NCBI GenBank assembly: GCA_036250195.1
Contig: JAVHZZ010000009.1
Span: forward strand, 44,793,824-44,857,823
Direction: 5' to 3'
DNA length: 64,000 bases
DNA from: Mixophyes australis
Taxonomy: Eukaryota; Chordata; Amphibia; Anura; Limnodynastidae
The notes beneath the pieces were generated by a model. The model had not been told where the DNA came from. It was given only the letters and a program-made list of their open reading frames with translations, and made no database searches. Below, in pieces: positions 44,806 to 57,275 of the stretch (position 1 is the first letter of the stretch; every line of letters starts with the position of its first letter). Made by a program: the position numbers and the translations under genes.

Positions 44806-45192
44806 ATGATTTCAATGTAACCATGTAAATAATGCTAAAAATAATCACTAATCATAAATGGTGAAATTATCATTTGGTCTGTTATTTAGCAGGATCTAAT
44901 ACTGACAAATTTAATCTGAGTGTCAAATGTATGTGCAGTAAATCATAAATATGTTAGTATGAGCTAATTAGAGAGACCCTGCTGCTTAAATCAAGTGAGC
45001 CTCTTAAAATGGAGTGTCAATGTAAAGTCTATGCTTCTATTACACAGAGCGGCTATTAGAAGAACATTCACACAGGGAGCATGCTCTCCACTATAAGGGG
45101 AGTGCTAATGGACTGATCAGTGGCTTACCACTGTTTCTTAATTAACACATATGAATGGGGCTTTATAAACAAAATTCACATAGTCACAACAC
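44806..45192. other. No gene recognised
   Basis: AT-rich sequence with no repeat ends visible. Confidence 0.45.
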
Positions 45193-45382
45193 TAAGGGGA
45201 GAATTCATTTGCCAGCAATGTGGTGCGCAGACATTGCGCCGTGCACATTGCCGACAATTACAGTAGAAATCTTCGCTCATTTTTCCTCACACTTGTATGG
45301 GGTGATTTCTGTCAAATCTCCGGCGCAAAGTGTCTCATGGATGTTCCGAATACACTTCCTGGCTAATTGAATTCCCCCCTTA
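45193..45382. mobile_element. MITE, 190 bp
   Basis: The left end TAAGGGGAGAATTCATTTGCC is mirrored by the right end (inverted: TAAGGGGGGAATTCAATTAG). The interior is GC-richer with GGTGCGCAGACATTGCGCC. Short TWA-like flanks would fit a PIF/Harbinger relative, but the duplication is not certain. Confidence 0.6.
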
Positions 45383-45453
45383 GAAGAGACTAAGAAACCT
45401 TGTCATAATTCTCACTAATATTTTGCTCATTCTCCCTATGATTATATAAACAA

Positions 45454-46047
45454 CAAGTTAACCCGTGCATGATACTCATGCATTCTAGTCAAATCAAGCT
45501 ACTTAAAGTGTTAAAAAGGTTCTTGTCATGCATTTGGGGCTAGGCCAGGCCTCCTCAGGGGAAGAGCGTTACTTCCCGAGGCAAGCGCCCTTTTTTAACG
45601 TGGTTTTGTCCACATGTCACCACCTCATCATTTTTCTCCATCACCTCATCCTTCATCTTTATCGCCACATCTATCCAGATGTCTATCCAGACACAGGGAT
45701 CTCTCTCAGCGGTCCTGAGTATCACACTCCTCTCGCTCTGTCACCCCCGGCAACCACCAACCACTCCCCACTGTCACCCCGACAACCACAAACCACTCCT
45801 AACTGTCACTTCTCCTTCAAGAAATATATATATATATTTTTTTAAATCTTTATAAACACTTTTGACAATTAACAAATTTAAATTAACAAATTAAAAACAT
45901 CTTAGTATACCAAATTTCAGCCCTTTCTGAGTTTTTTTTCCACATACACTAAGAATTCAGTGTATAGCTTCGCCCAGCAGGTGGCGCTGCAGCTTGGTTT
46001 TTTTTCCCCACACACAGACACACGTCACTAGGCTTTTATATAGTAGA
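45454..46047 (-). mobile_element. Probable non-autonomous Helitron
   Basis: On the minus strand it begins TCTACTATATAAAAGCCTAG after an A. Near its other end is a hairpin, GCATGA-gta-TCATGC, followed by ACGGGTTAACTTG before a T. Helitrons start 5'-TC, end in CTRR after a hairpin and insert between A and T. Here the terminal tetranucleotide is CTTG, one base off. No Rep/helicase gene is present. Confidence 0.55.
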
Positions 46048-46418
46048 TAAGTTGGAAGGCAACTAATAGCAGAATGTGGAAATAGCAGATGCAGCGTGCT
46101 GAGACATTGCGATAATGTGACAATTACTCTTTTAGAACCAATAAACATTTTGTCAATTGTTCTGTAACAAAATATATACAGAAATATATTGATAAAAAAT
46201 AGGACCTGGGAAAACATGTACTTTAACTTCTTTGCACTTAATAAACTTTCTTTATTTTTTTTACAACTATATTTTTTGATATTTTGCCAATTTGTAGCAT
46301 TATTGGTTAGGTCCAATATATTTTATTATAAAAATTAAAGTTTGTTTTTTATAGATTTAATTAATTGAGACTTAAGAGTGCTCAGCATAGAATGCTTTTT
46401 TTTTGCTCTTGGTTTATG

Positions 46419-46422
<4 letters not shown>

Positions 46423-46459
<37 letters not shown>

Positions 46460-46460
46460 T
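46423..46460. repeat. (AT)n microsatellite
   Basis: An AT run with one interruption (TATATTATATAT). Confidence 0.85.
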
Positions 46461-46599
46461 GTAGAAATCACCAAATAAAACAGTCCTTACTCCAGGGTTC
46501 TTAAGCAGTAGCTGTTCTATTTTCAGCATAAATCAGCATAACACAAACATAAAAGGATCCTCGTCAAAATAACACATAGCACATAAAAATAATTACACA

Positions 46600-47240
46600 C
46601 CCATATTTAGGCTTTGTGTGCACCAAATTTCATCAAAGCATGGATCTCAAGATCCGTGCCCTGTTGAATTCAGGGCTGCTCTAGTACACAGGATGCTACA
46701 GGTACATATGTACCTGTCAGCTCCTGCAGAGCTGGCAGATCAAGCTGCTTTAGAGCCACCTGACCCGCTGGCTCTACTACAGTACAAAAAAATAGATAAA
46801 AAAAAAATAAATGTATGGGGTCCCCCCCTTATAAGGATATTAACCCTAGTGCTGACAGCCTACTGCTGGTTTCTGCAAAATCGGGATAAAAAATGTGTGG
46901 GGTCCCCCTGATTTCACGAAAACCAGCATTAGGCCAACCAGTTGGGGTTGTGGCACTATAACATGGGGACAAGCTGCAGGGGTTCCCCTTGCCATAATGA
47001 CAAACCAACCCCAGGCTGTTCAGCATGGGGCTGGATTCCCTAGGGAGTGGGGTCAGCAAAAATATTGTGCAGGCCCCCCTCTAGGCAACAAGCACCAACA
47101 TACCCATGGCAGCCAAGGCATGCAGGCACTTGGAGAACCACCAGTGCCAGCATGCTCTGACACCCAGGGCCTAGTGAGCCATGTAGTTCCACAAAGTAAA
47201 ATTTAAATAAAACACACAGCTCTCGTTTATACCACATTAC
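46600..47240. repeat. Interspersed repeat related to the 0.65-1.73 kb element
   Basis: It shares TAACCCTAGTGCTGaCAGCC, GGGGTCCCCCTGATTT, a GGCACTATA.CA.GGG segment and ATGGGGCTGG..TCCCTAGGGAG with the transposon near 1020-1290. Termini were not found. A weaker relative is at about 49950-50110. Confidence 0.55.
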
Positions 47241-47604
47241 ATATACTTACCATCTGATGTCTTAATCTGTAAACGATCCAATCTTATAAGCTTTTGCTCC
47301 AATAATGCTTGAAACCAACCAGAAAAAAACATAATATTTCACAGCTCCTGGAGAAGTTACAAAAATAACATCCAAGGTCCTGGAGTAGTTAAACAAAAAT
47401 AAACCCCCAAAAAATATTCCAAATGGTCTTAAAAATAATCTTATTTTCTTTGGTCTAAAAGACCCCAAAATATTACAAAGGATCTGGCTAAAAATCATTT
47501 AGAACAATACACTATGACTATGACCTTCTATGGAAGACCATCGGTAATAGAATTAAATATAAACAGAGGAGTTTTTATGGACAGCAAACTACACTACTTC
47601 TACT

Positions 47605-47638
47605 GCTACAAATAATAATAATAATAATAATATAATAA
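47605..47638. repeat. (AAT)n microsatellite
   Basis: About ten AAT units. Confidence 0.85.
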
Positions 47639-47742
47639 TGTTAATTACAATATTTTTTCCTAAAAGCGTGGAAATTGTGATCATTTTTTTAATCTATAAT
47701 ATATATCGATGGAGAGTATCCATGGATGTTTCTGTAAATAAT

Positions 47743-48012
47743 GGGCCCAATTCATTAAGGAAAGTAAAGCAAAAAAATTTGTAACTTTGCACCTTGGCAA
47801 AACCATGTTGCATTTGAGGGGGAGTAAAATTTAAAATGTGATGGCAGATTTATAGTTGTGGTAGGGCATGTTCTAGATCAACTTTAAATTTCAATGTGCA
47901 AATAAAGCTATCAAGTATGTGTATGCAACATGAAAAAACAGCCAGTATTTATCTTATGTGCAAACAGGAGAAAACAAATTTTTTGCCTTACTTTCCTTAA
48001 TGAATCAGACAG
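47743..48012. mobile_element. MITE with AATTCATTAAGGAAAGTAA ends
   Basis: The left terminus GGGCCCAATTCATTAAGG continues AAAGTAAAGCAAAAAA. The right terminus read inverted is CTGTCTGATTCATTAAGG, continuing AAAGTAAGGCAAAAAA. The inverted repeats extend about 35 bp around a non-coding core. Confidence 0.7.
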
Positions 48013-49330
48013 AATATCTGTATAGATGATGCGTTCTGATTTCATAACATGCCAATTATGCAGAAAAGTTACTTTACTTAACTTTCCCCGGCATGAAGGA
48101 TTATGGACACAGCAGCTTGCCGAGTCCTAGGATGCAACCTGCATTGTAAAAAATAGTAAGCCACATCATTGCGACTTTCTGCAGCCTGCATTCTCAATTT
48201 CAATTATCACTGGAGCAGGCTAACCCAGGCAGCTACAGATCATTCCCATGTAGAGCAGCAGGAAAGGTAACAGGAGGGTAGGACTACTGTCAAACTGTCA
48301 GTCTGTGTAAGTGTGAGTCTTTGTATCAATCTATGCGTGTGTAAAGGAACAGATGTTTTCAAAAAATAAAAAAGGGATAATGTTTCCCATACTTTCAACT
48401 TATTATGGATACTACAAGTTACCTTGGAGTTCTGTTACCTGTGTAAAAGCACTCATGCTTTCTATATGGCCACATGACTCCTCAGTAACATCTAATATAC
48501 TTAGAATTTACAGTAATAATTAGAAATATTTCAACCTGTAGATTATAGAGGAGGTGGAATAAAGAAACATACGAGACAGGAAGAAAGTTTAGATGATTAA
48601 TATTGAGAAGATTTTTATATATAAATTAATAAAAAAAAACATTTTAACACTATAAACAAGACAACAATACAAAATAGAATGATAACCATGAATTAGTATT
48701 CACCCATAAGTCATCAACAGTTACTATTGTGTTTTTTTGTCTATAATTACCATTTTACTTCCAAATGGTCATACTGTCATATTTCCTGGGTCTCCTCCTC
48801 CAGATTTGTCTCTTCCTGGCTATGTGTTCCATCTTCACAACTAGCTAAGTTTATATGTAATTTTTTGTGAACTTTGGAAGGACCTAGAAAACTAGGTCAC
48901 TGGTTAGATGTTTTAAAGCTAGCCCAATTTTATTGCACTAATCTCTACAGAAATTTTAAGCTTTTTCATTTCTCAGGGCCCAGTCTTTCTTGTATGCCCA
49001 TAATTAAACTCTTTGAGAACCAAAAACTTCACCCATTTAACCCACATTTATCACGTTAATGTTTCTAATGGAAACTGCAGATTATAAAACTGGATTTTAT
49101 GATCCATTCCAGATGTATAGTATAATATATGCTTCCTCACAAGAGTAAAGGAATATGTTTTTGTTCTTAAAACACTCAATTTAATTAACGGCTAATGTTT
49201 TGCAATTTAGAAAATCCTGACTATCCGCTTATATATAAGGTCATTGAATATATTTTTTACATGTGCTTGAGTAATGAGTGTTTTTTAATACCTTGCATTT
49301 TCAACTTTTTATTTCTTCTTTTTCTGCAAG
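48013..49330. other. Intron end before the second F8 exon
   Basis: No element is recognised. The last 60 bases become T-rich (TTTTTATTTCTTCTTTTTCTG) and end in CAAG, forming the acceptor for the exon at 49331. Confidence 0.55.
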
Positions 49331-49601
49331 AACAAAGACTTCCATTCTGGACTCATCGGACCTCTGCTTGTCTGCCGACCTAAAGTTTTGAAGCGGTCCA
49401 ATGTCAATCAGTTCTCAATGCAGGATTTCTCTCTTGTATTTATGGAAATTAATGAGACTGAGAGTTGGTACTTTAAAGAAAATTGGCAGCAACATTGCCC
49501 ATTTACTTGCACTTTTCAAAGGAATTCAATTACTTCTTGTCCTGCTGCTTGCAGTATACAGACACCTTCTAAAGACTTGCAACCTAACCACATATTTCAA
49601 G
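49331..49601 (+). CDS. F8: Coagulation factor VIII, A3-domain exon (equivalent of human exon 17)
   Basis: The acceptor TTTCTGCAAG ends at 49330 and the donor G/GTATGA begins at 49602. The exon encodes NKDFHSGLIGPLLVCR, matching EKDVHSGLIGPLLVCH, then FSMQDFSLVFMEINETESWY and FKENWQQHC, matching the VQEFALFFTIFDETKSWYFTENMERNC region of the A3 core. Phases are 0 and 1, as I recall for human exon 17 (229 bp); here it is 271 bp, exactly 14 codons longer. The extra residues lie after the WYF..N....C motif and bring extra cysteines (CPFTC and SCPAAC). An N-glycosylation sequon NET replaces human DET. The usual FHAING end is not recognisable (NHIFQ/G). Factor V is less similar because it lacks the C..PC pair. 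Confidence is high for the first two thirds, lower for the last 30 codons. Confidence 0.88.
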
Positions 49602-50180
49602 GTATGAATTTCAATCATAAAATGTGTAGTACTTTTTTGTATATTAATAAACACATAGGGCCTCATTTACCATAGGCCACAATTTTGAGGCCCAAATATA
49701 AGTGTAAACTTACATCTGCAAATTTGCAGCATCCCTAAGTATTTAGTGTTGTACGTATTTTTAGTTGCACGTATCTTAAGATACATGAAAACTGAAAATA
49801 CAGTGTACAGATACAGGTACATCAAGATACAATATAACTGTATCCTGATGTGGCCAGAGTAACGACACAGAAATAATTGTCATCAACTTGATGATCACTG
49901 CCATTTAAAATAAAAGAGAATAAATACATAAGTGATTCCGAAAATAATTAACCCTTAGTGTGGGGTTCCCCTGTCATAATTTGAGCCAGCCCGAACCTGG
50001 TCTGCATGGGTGGAATTCCCTAAGTGTATTGGTCCCCCTCAGGTAAACCAAACCTGTGCTGAAAATCATCGGGGCTCCACTTGGCATCAATGGGCATCAG
50101 GTGCCAGGATTACATATTAAAAAATGAAAGTATTGGGGACATGTACTGATGCCATTATAGCAGGACATGCTTTCCATCTG
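49602..50180. other. Next F8 intron, start; degenerate repeat
   Basis: GGGCCTCATTTACCATAGGC at 49659 looks like a MITE end. 49950-50110 weakly resembles the repeat at 46.8 kb. The next F8 exon (IMDTLPGL region) was searched for by eye to 64000 and not found. Confidence 0.4.
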
Positions 50181-51030
50181 CTTCACCAAAGAATGGTCAC
50201 AACGACAACGAGATCTGCTTTTTTCCACCCCAGGTCCCTACCCAGCTGTGCCTTACATTGTGGGGAAAAAGTAGGAGACCCCAGGGAGCCTGTGCACTGA
50301 ACCAGGCCCCTGGATACAAGACACGAAATTCTGTGGCCTACCTGACATCCCTTGGATGGTCGCCCTGAGCCGTGAGACTGGGCACATGCAAACTGGGCCA
50401 GCAACTTAGAAGCCCTGCCAGGCTGCCAAAACACTCCCACATCGGCAGATTGACTGGTGCCAAACTTGGTGGTTCAGAGCAGAGACTGCAACGTGCTGAA
50501 TTTTCGACCGGTCCTGCCTACTCCTTTCTCCCTGCTACAATAACCACTACCTACAGAATCCTCCGAGTCATTACCAGCTGAGCTTGATGACACTTCTTTG
50601 AACAAGAGATACTTGGACCCCATTAGTGGATGCAAGTGAGACCCTGTCCGGGCCAAACATTAACCGGACTACCTGCTGGGCCACTCCCCACCAAACACCT
50701 TGCTGAATATATCCCCTGGAGACCCCAGAGGGATGACCGGCCTGGGCCTCCTGACAGGATCTAAGCAGTGAAAATATTATACAGACTTTATTTACTAGAC
50801 CTATCTCTGCAGCCACTAGGGGCCTGTTCTCAGATGGCCACAGCCATGACCTCAAAGCCTCATAATGGTTAAATGATTGCTCTATCTGGACCTTGACCCT
50901 GATCCCATCTCTATACAGGTGGTACTCCCTTTCATAAGCCATGAACGTGGGAACCGTAACTGCAGTCTGGGCAAACTCCTTGGCGCTGTGCTTCTCTGAC
51001 AACCCTAAACTCTGTTAACCTAGGATTACT

Positions 51031-51850
51031 ATGCCACTCAAGAAATTAAAATCTATTAAGTAGGCCCCTCATGGGACAACTTAGATGACCTTTAAATCCT
51101 GGAGACAACATCCTCAGACGTCATCACCTAAATCACAACAAGATCTGGACATGGCACAAGGGGACCCCCAGAAAGTTGTTATTGATTGACCCATCACTCT
51201 CAAATCTATACCTCCTGACAGCCCTTAAGTCTGACATAACATCTGATTTTCGGGCGACCGTTAAAGAAATCAAATCTGACTGGCAGAAATCAGATCCAAA
51301 ACGGACCACCTCAAGACTAAGATGGAGGAGCTGGTCTCCTCTCACAATGACCTTATATCGGCCTACGACTTACTGCAGGAGAAATCTCTGCTGTTAGAGA
51401 CAAGATCACAGACCATGAGGGCCGGTCGAGATACAACTATATCAAAATCCGGGGCATCCCAGACTCTGTTTCGAAATCGGACTTATATGCTTATGCCACG
51501 GACCTTTTTCATAAGGTACTCTATTATGCTTCAGACTAGGACCTTATCATAGACAGAATCCACCAGCTTCCTAAATCCAGGCGAGCCCCTGAATCAGCTC
51601 CTAAGGACACTTTACTCAGAGTCTATTTATTCTGCATCAAAGAACAAATCTTGCGAGCGTTCCTGCCCTCCTCATCTGCTCAAGTGGCTGAGTTTCCGTT
51701 GTTCCAGGACATCTTGGCCACCACGCTTGCTAAATGCAGAATATTTTATAAACTTAACACTGCTCCTCATCCACAGGAATGGAACCTACATGACCATTAC
51801 ATCACCCAAACACAATTCCCCACCTCCTGGGGAAAGGTATGTTCAGTTCA
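51031..51850 (+). pseudogene. LINE ORF1 remnant
   Basis: From an ATG-led MPLKKLKSIK segment the sequence passes through a coiled-coil-like part (MEELVSSHNDLISAYDLL) into the RNA-binding region typical of L1 ORF1 proteins (a RYNYIKIRGIPDS-type stretch near 51428-51470, then IDRIHQLPKSRRAPE, LLRVYLF and ILRAFLPSSSAQ). ORF1p binds LINE RNA as a trimer. Several frame changes are needed to follow it, so it is dead. Confidence 0.6.
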
Positions 51851-52277
51851 AATGTTTCATTTATCTTTTTCCGTTGATATCTTTAGAACTGACATAAAGA
51901 CAAATGTTTATTTTGCGGTTATCTCTCAGGCGGGTCAGTCACATTGCAGTTGCCTGTTCAATTTATGATTGCCTTTCTTTGTTGCACTTTGGGTACCCCC
52001 TCCCGAGTACCCTGGGGTCAGGTCACCCTGGTTCAGGTCCACGTCCACACATACTTGCCAATTTTTACCACTCTTTCTTCCTTTTTTTCCCTTCCCTTCT
52101 GTTGCAAAGGCTCTAGCTTCCCTATGCAACTATTTTTGTTTACCCCCCTACTAGTTCCTTTCCAGATGTTTGAGCTCCCACCCCCTCCAGAAGCCCTGTG
52201 GAGACAATAACCAGGAGCATATACACTCCTCACCAGATTCTGCTTAAAGTTGCTTTCTTACTATTCCATCCAAGGCC

Positions 52278-55160
52278 ATGGTCCAATTCCTGTGCATAAA
52301 TGCTAAAGGACTAAATTCCACTAATAAACATAGAGTAACTCTCAAATATTTTTGGACGCATAAAGCAGATATAGTTTCAGTCCAGGGCACCCATTTCTCC
52401 TTCCACTTCACTCCTAAATTTCACAACCACTCCTACCCCATCTGCCATGTAGCTTGTGGACCTTTTAAACACAACAGAGTCACCATTTTGATTAAGGCAT
52501 GAGGTCCCTTTAAATTGGAGAAGAAGGTAGCTGATAAAAATGGCCACTATCTAGTCCTGGTGGGGTGTATGAGTAAGCAGACAATGACCCTAGTATCTCT
52601 GTAAATGCCTAACTCTAAGCAGCTCCCCTTTTTGAGATGAACCTTCCAGGCTGTCCAACAGATTAGGAGAGTAAATGTCTTTTACATGGGGAACCTGGCC
52701 GATTATGTGTTACTAGATATTATTGGCAATCAAGTTATGCGTGAGACTGTAGACTCCTACCTACAGACTGATGCTCTGGAGAACACTTTGGAGTGCACCC
52801 ATTGGTGCACTGTGAAAGCTGCCATGAGGGGGGCAGCAATATAAGCCACGGCACAATTAGACGTATGCAAATGGAGGTGCAAGATTCATACGAAGTCCAG
52901 ATAGCAACTTTGAGCACCAGCATAAACTCAACCCCTCTGACCCCATTATTAAAGCGATACTAGTGGATCTCCTTAAAAAACTGAATAACATTTCCTTACA
53001 GCAGATGAATAACACATTGCCAGGCTTACTCAGAAGTAGAGATGCTCGGGCTCAGTTTTCTGAAAACCAAACCCACCCGAGCTTAGGAAATCCGAGTAGG
53101 CTCGCAAGCCGGCTCCGTACTTTCACGCGTCCTCAGATCTGAATCGAGGCAAAACATCACTGTTGCGTTGTTGGAGCTTGCGGGTTTTGGATTCCATAAG
53201 TACCTCCCTCCCCAGGAGATCCAGCGCCATTGCTCACACAGAAACAGGGGTAGCAGTGTTCTTCTCACTCTCCATTCTCCAGTGACATTGCTCAATGCCA
53301 TTGCTCACACAGAAACAGGGGTGATAGCGGTTTTGCCAATACCAAAACCATAACACGAAGTTAATCCAGATCCAAAATCAAAACCAAGTCAAGGGGGTCA
53401 GTGAACATCTCTACTCAGAAGCTCTAAACTTTTCGCCAAAAAGCTTAGGGGGGAAAACGTAATTAATCACATTAAAGCCCTGATCAATCCTAGAGGGACC
53501 CGGATTTTTAATCCACTAGCTATAGGTAACCAATTTTCCTCCTACTATGAACAAATTTAAAACCTCCGTACAGACAGTCCCTGACCCACCCATCGCCTGC
53601 CCTCATAAACAGATGTTTAGATACTATCAGGCTCCCTTCCCTCACTTCTGACATGGCAGAAGACCTGTGTTCAGTCTGGATGGAGGAAGAGGATTAAATG
53701 CGACAAGGCCCTAGGACCAGATGGGCTCAGGGCTCATAAATAGATTTTATCTTTCTTTCCAGGCTGAACTGACCCCAGTTCTCAGGGACCTCTTTACTGA
53801 GGCCACTCGGTGCTCGAGTCTAGGATTATCACCATCCCCAAGCCTGGCAAGGACGTGACCTACTGCCAAAGCAACAGACCTATTGTACTTTTAAATATAG
53901 ATTTAAAAATATTTGCTAGGTTGATAGCTAGGACCAAGTAGGACCAAGTAGAGTCTGTAATGGACAGACAAGCACCAGATAATACGAGAGGAGGTCTCAG
54001 CACACTATCGTCCCATGTGGCCTGAACTCACCCTTTACTGTTGCTCTCGTTGGACGCAGAAAAGGCATTAGACAGGATTCATTGGGATTACCTGATGGCT
54101 GTAATTGCCAGGTTTGGGTTTTGTGGGCCCTTTCTCCAAGTGATCCGAACTCTCTATAGCTGTCCCTAGGCTTGAGTTCTTAGCAACGAGTTCCTATCGT
54201 CTCCTTTCCAAATTACCAATGGGTTGAGGCAGGGTTGTCCACTATCTCCACTCATATCTGCAATGGCAGTCAAATTTTGGCAGAAAAGATTAGGACAAGT
54301 AACTTTATTACAGGCACTTGAATCGGTGGCATACATCACAAGTTCTGCTTATTTGTGGACAATGTCCTCCTGTTCCTGTCCGCCCCTGAGACCTCTCTCC
54401 CCGCACTACAGGAGGTCCTCCGAGCATACTCAGAAGCCTCCAAATTAAAATAAAACCCCTCCAAATCAGTGGCCATGGGGGTGGGATTTCCCCAGGAGCT
54501 GCTGCTCTCTCTCAAACCAAACTAGAAATTTCATTGGTGCTCCTCATCCCTCAAGTATCTGAAAATCTCAATTCCTTATCACCCCATAACCTTATAGAAT
54601 GTAACTACATTCCACTATTGCAACAGTTCACAGCCCTTATAAACTCTTGGGTCGAATATAATTTCTTGCGGTTTGGTGGAATAACTGTGCTGAAGATGAT
54701 GCTCCTGCCTAAGATCCTGTACTTGTTCTGATCTATCCCAGCCTTGGCCCTCAACATATACTCAACAAGTTCTAGGCGTTAGCCCTAATATTTGTGCAGA
54801 GGGGAAAGAGCCCTAGATTGGCCCGGGCTTGGCTGTTTCGCCCCCTAAGCAGAGGGGGCGGTCTTGCTGCCCCTAACTTGGAACTTTACTAGCAAGCCGG
54901 ATTAATAGACCAGCTTAAATTTTGGACAACTCCCCACCCCTGCAATCCATGGGTCTTGATGGAAGCACACATTTCCCCATTCCCTGTAGAAGACCTACTA
55001 TGGTTAGATGGGACTAGCAGGCCAGTTTCTGCTTCCACAATGACTAGTGTCAAAAACAGTGCGGGGAAGTCAGCTCACTCTTACAGACATGCCCCAAAAT
55101 TGCCCCCCTATAGGAGAAAGTGTTTGGCCTGATCTGCCAGGTCACCTCCATGGCTCTCAC
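52278..55160 (+). pseudogene. LINE ORF2 remnant (endonuclease and RT)
   Basis: The endonuclease start reads FLCINAKGLNSTNKHRV and ADIVSVQGTHFSF, matching the N.KGLNS and D.v.LQETH blocks of L1-type APE endonucleases, with the catalytic E replaced by G in the VQGTH segment. RT blocks follow after the MITE: IPKPGKDVTYCQSNRPIVLL, DAEKALDRIHWDYL and LRQGCPLSPLISAMAV. The FADD-type catalytic block near 54350 is degenerate (FVDNVLLFL). It made cDNA at nicked target DNA in its active form and is inactive here. Confidence 0.72.
53037..53413. mobile_element. hAT family A MITE, 377 bp
   Basis: The ends TAGAGATGCTCGGG and, inverted, TAGAGATGTTCACTGACCCC match the two long family A copies. The 8-bp duplication CTCAGAAG is perfect (53029-53036, 53414-53421). 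The interior keeps the AAACC-rich subterminal repeats and GGCAAAAC motif of the parents but no coding sequence. Confidence 0.9.
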
Positions 55161-56690
55161 ACCCCTACCCTCTCTGGTCCTCCTCCACCTATATCTACCT
55201 AATCTCCCAGCCCATCACAGAACTACAAGTCCCAGCCAGCTCTGGCAACTGTAGCACTATGAGACTGAAATGCACAAAACTATATTTTAATTCTATATGT
55301 TGGAATAACTGCACAGTGACGTTACGCTTGTCTGTACAAGTACACATATGGCCTGATTAATTAAGGCATACATACTGAGCGCATCATGCGTTTGTTTTAA
55401 ATCGCACATAAATCAGATCTACATGCTCTTGAAGTCAACAAGTGTTGGTGTTGATTACAGGTGTAGGTTTACTCTGCTTTTCTAGACCAGACACTGCAGG
55501 ATACATGCAATACCTATGTGGAATATAAAATCTCAAAAGAATGCACAGAAAAAAATATTAAGCAATTAATGTTACCTGTCAATAATATAGTCATTTATAC
55601 ATGGAAAAAAAAAGTTATTATTTTTTTCCTTGGAAAAACATTTATTAGACTGTCTTTAATGTCTACTGTACATAAAATTAATTTCTACATTTGCCCCTGA
55701 CTGCAAACACGTTTTCGCATACATACTCAGTCATCAGCACTAGTATTTGGAACTTAAACTAGCCATACAGTTGGAGCAAGAGATATGGCAGAAAACCAGC
55801 GTATTTCTGTGTGCGCCTGACTTTGACTTGGATGTTGCTGCACTGGAACGCCCTAACTGTATATTGCCTATGTGAATCTGCCCATTCCCCACCCCATTCA
55901 CTCCCCTAAATTGCTGGCTGTAATAAATGTTTTTTTGCTCGGAAGTGACTTGGATGTGGCAGTATTCTACTATGTACTGTCTTGTTCTGAGCATGCGCAG
56001 TGTATTTTGTGCTGACAATATGTACGCATTTGCGGAACACACTCCTTAGTGGTTTAGGCCCCTATACTTTAATAAACATGTTATGTCACGCTAATAAAGT
56101 ATTAAATAATCTTTTATGAGAAACACATACAAATATACTACACTATAGGGAGCCAGGGTCAACTGGTGTTGTTGACTAAGTGGGAAGCGTCTCAGAATGC
56201 AAAATATATACTTTGTATTTTTTTTGCTTTTAGTCTGCTGTGTGAAGTATATCTTATTGTCTGCAATTTTAGGCAAGCATTCATTATTCAAGGTTGACAA
56301 TTTCATACAGCACTGCCCTATAACCACTTAAAAGCAGAAGGCCATAACCTGAGTACTACATTTTAACAAATACATTAAATATGTTATTATATTGCATTTT
56401 TGTATGCTCACTTTGTTCATATTTTTACTTTCTAATATAGTAAAAGAATGCTGTTACAACTGAAACAGTTTGTGTTACACTTTGCTCATGGTAATGTCAG
56501 TAGGGCTACATGTAAGGCAATTATACCTGTAAGGATTACATATGGGTGGATTCTAGACAACGTAATCTCTGGTTGCAGTCACTAAAATGGGAGAGTGAGG
56601 AATGAAGCAGAGTAGTGGTAAAATACAAAGAGTATGAACAATTGTAAAATATATTGTTATCTTTCTGAAACTGGTATGGATCAAGTATGT
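55161..56690. other. No gene recognised; possible MITE
   Basis: GGCCTGATTAATTAAGGC at about 55347 and, inverted, GGGCCTAAACCACTAAGG at about 56060 may be the ends of one old MITE, but similarity is weak. No coding sequence is seen. Confidence 0.35.
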
Positions 56691-57275
56691 CTTAAAATTA
56701 GAGATGCTCACTGACTCCCGTGTTTTGGCTTTGGTTTTGGTTTTGGTTTTGGATCTGGATTAACTTCGGGTTTTGGTTTTGGTTTGGTTAGCTATTTTTT
56801 ACTAAATTTCATTTTTTGGGTAAAATCACATAATTTCGTTATTATTTTATACCTACATTATTATTAACCTCACTAACACTAATTTCCAGTGATTTACATT
56901 CAATTTTAGAAGAGGTAGCATGCACAATTGATCAAGCCAAGCAGTTCATCCACAAGGAGTGCCACTTTTATGGCTGAAGTGCAACTCCAACATGGCCCTC
57001 CCTAAACAAGCTAACAATGGGCTTGTTAGACTAATGGCAGAAACACACATCAGTGCCAGGAAAGATTAATGGAGCAAGATGGAATTGTCCTTGGGCCCTC
57101 CCACCCACCCATATGTTGGATCTTACAAAGGACATGCACACTTTAACAAACCAAGCACTTCAGTGACAAGGGCTGCCACTTTTGTGGCTGAAGTGCTTTG
57201 TTTGTTTGGGCCCCCACTAAACCAGCTATCAATGCCCTAAAGGCATGTTAGACCAACAGTGCTGTGAAATGAATT

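Larger units (their letters stand above)
2649..49330 (+). other. F8: F8 intron, 46,682 bp, filled with mobile elements
   Basis: The donor GTAAGT at 2649 and acceptor TTTCTGCAAG ending at 49330 bound a phase-0 intron. Joining the flanking codons gives ...GHL/NKDFHSGLIGP, which aligns without a gap to the factor VIII segment ...VDL/EKDVHSGLIGP. Nearly all recognisable content is transposon-derived on both strands, and no other host gene is seen inside. The equivalent human intron is far shorter (family knowledge), so the size reflects lineage-specific expansion. Confidence 0.88.
50180..55160 (+). mobile_element. L1-like LINE, decayed
   Basis: ORF1-like then ORF2-like remnants follow in order on the + strand. 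50180-51030 may be its 5' UTR, though that boundary is uncertain. A 377-bp hAT MITE is inserted at 53037-53413. Stops and frameshifts are frequent throughout. No poly(A) tail is evident near 55160. Confidence 0.7.
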
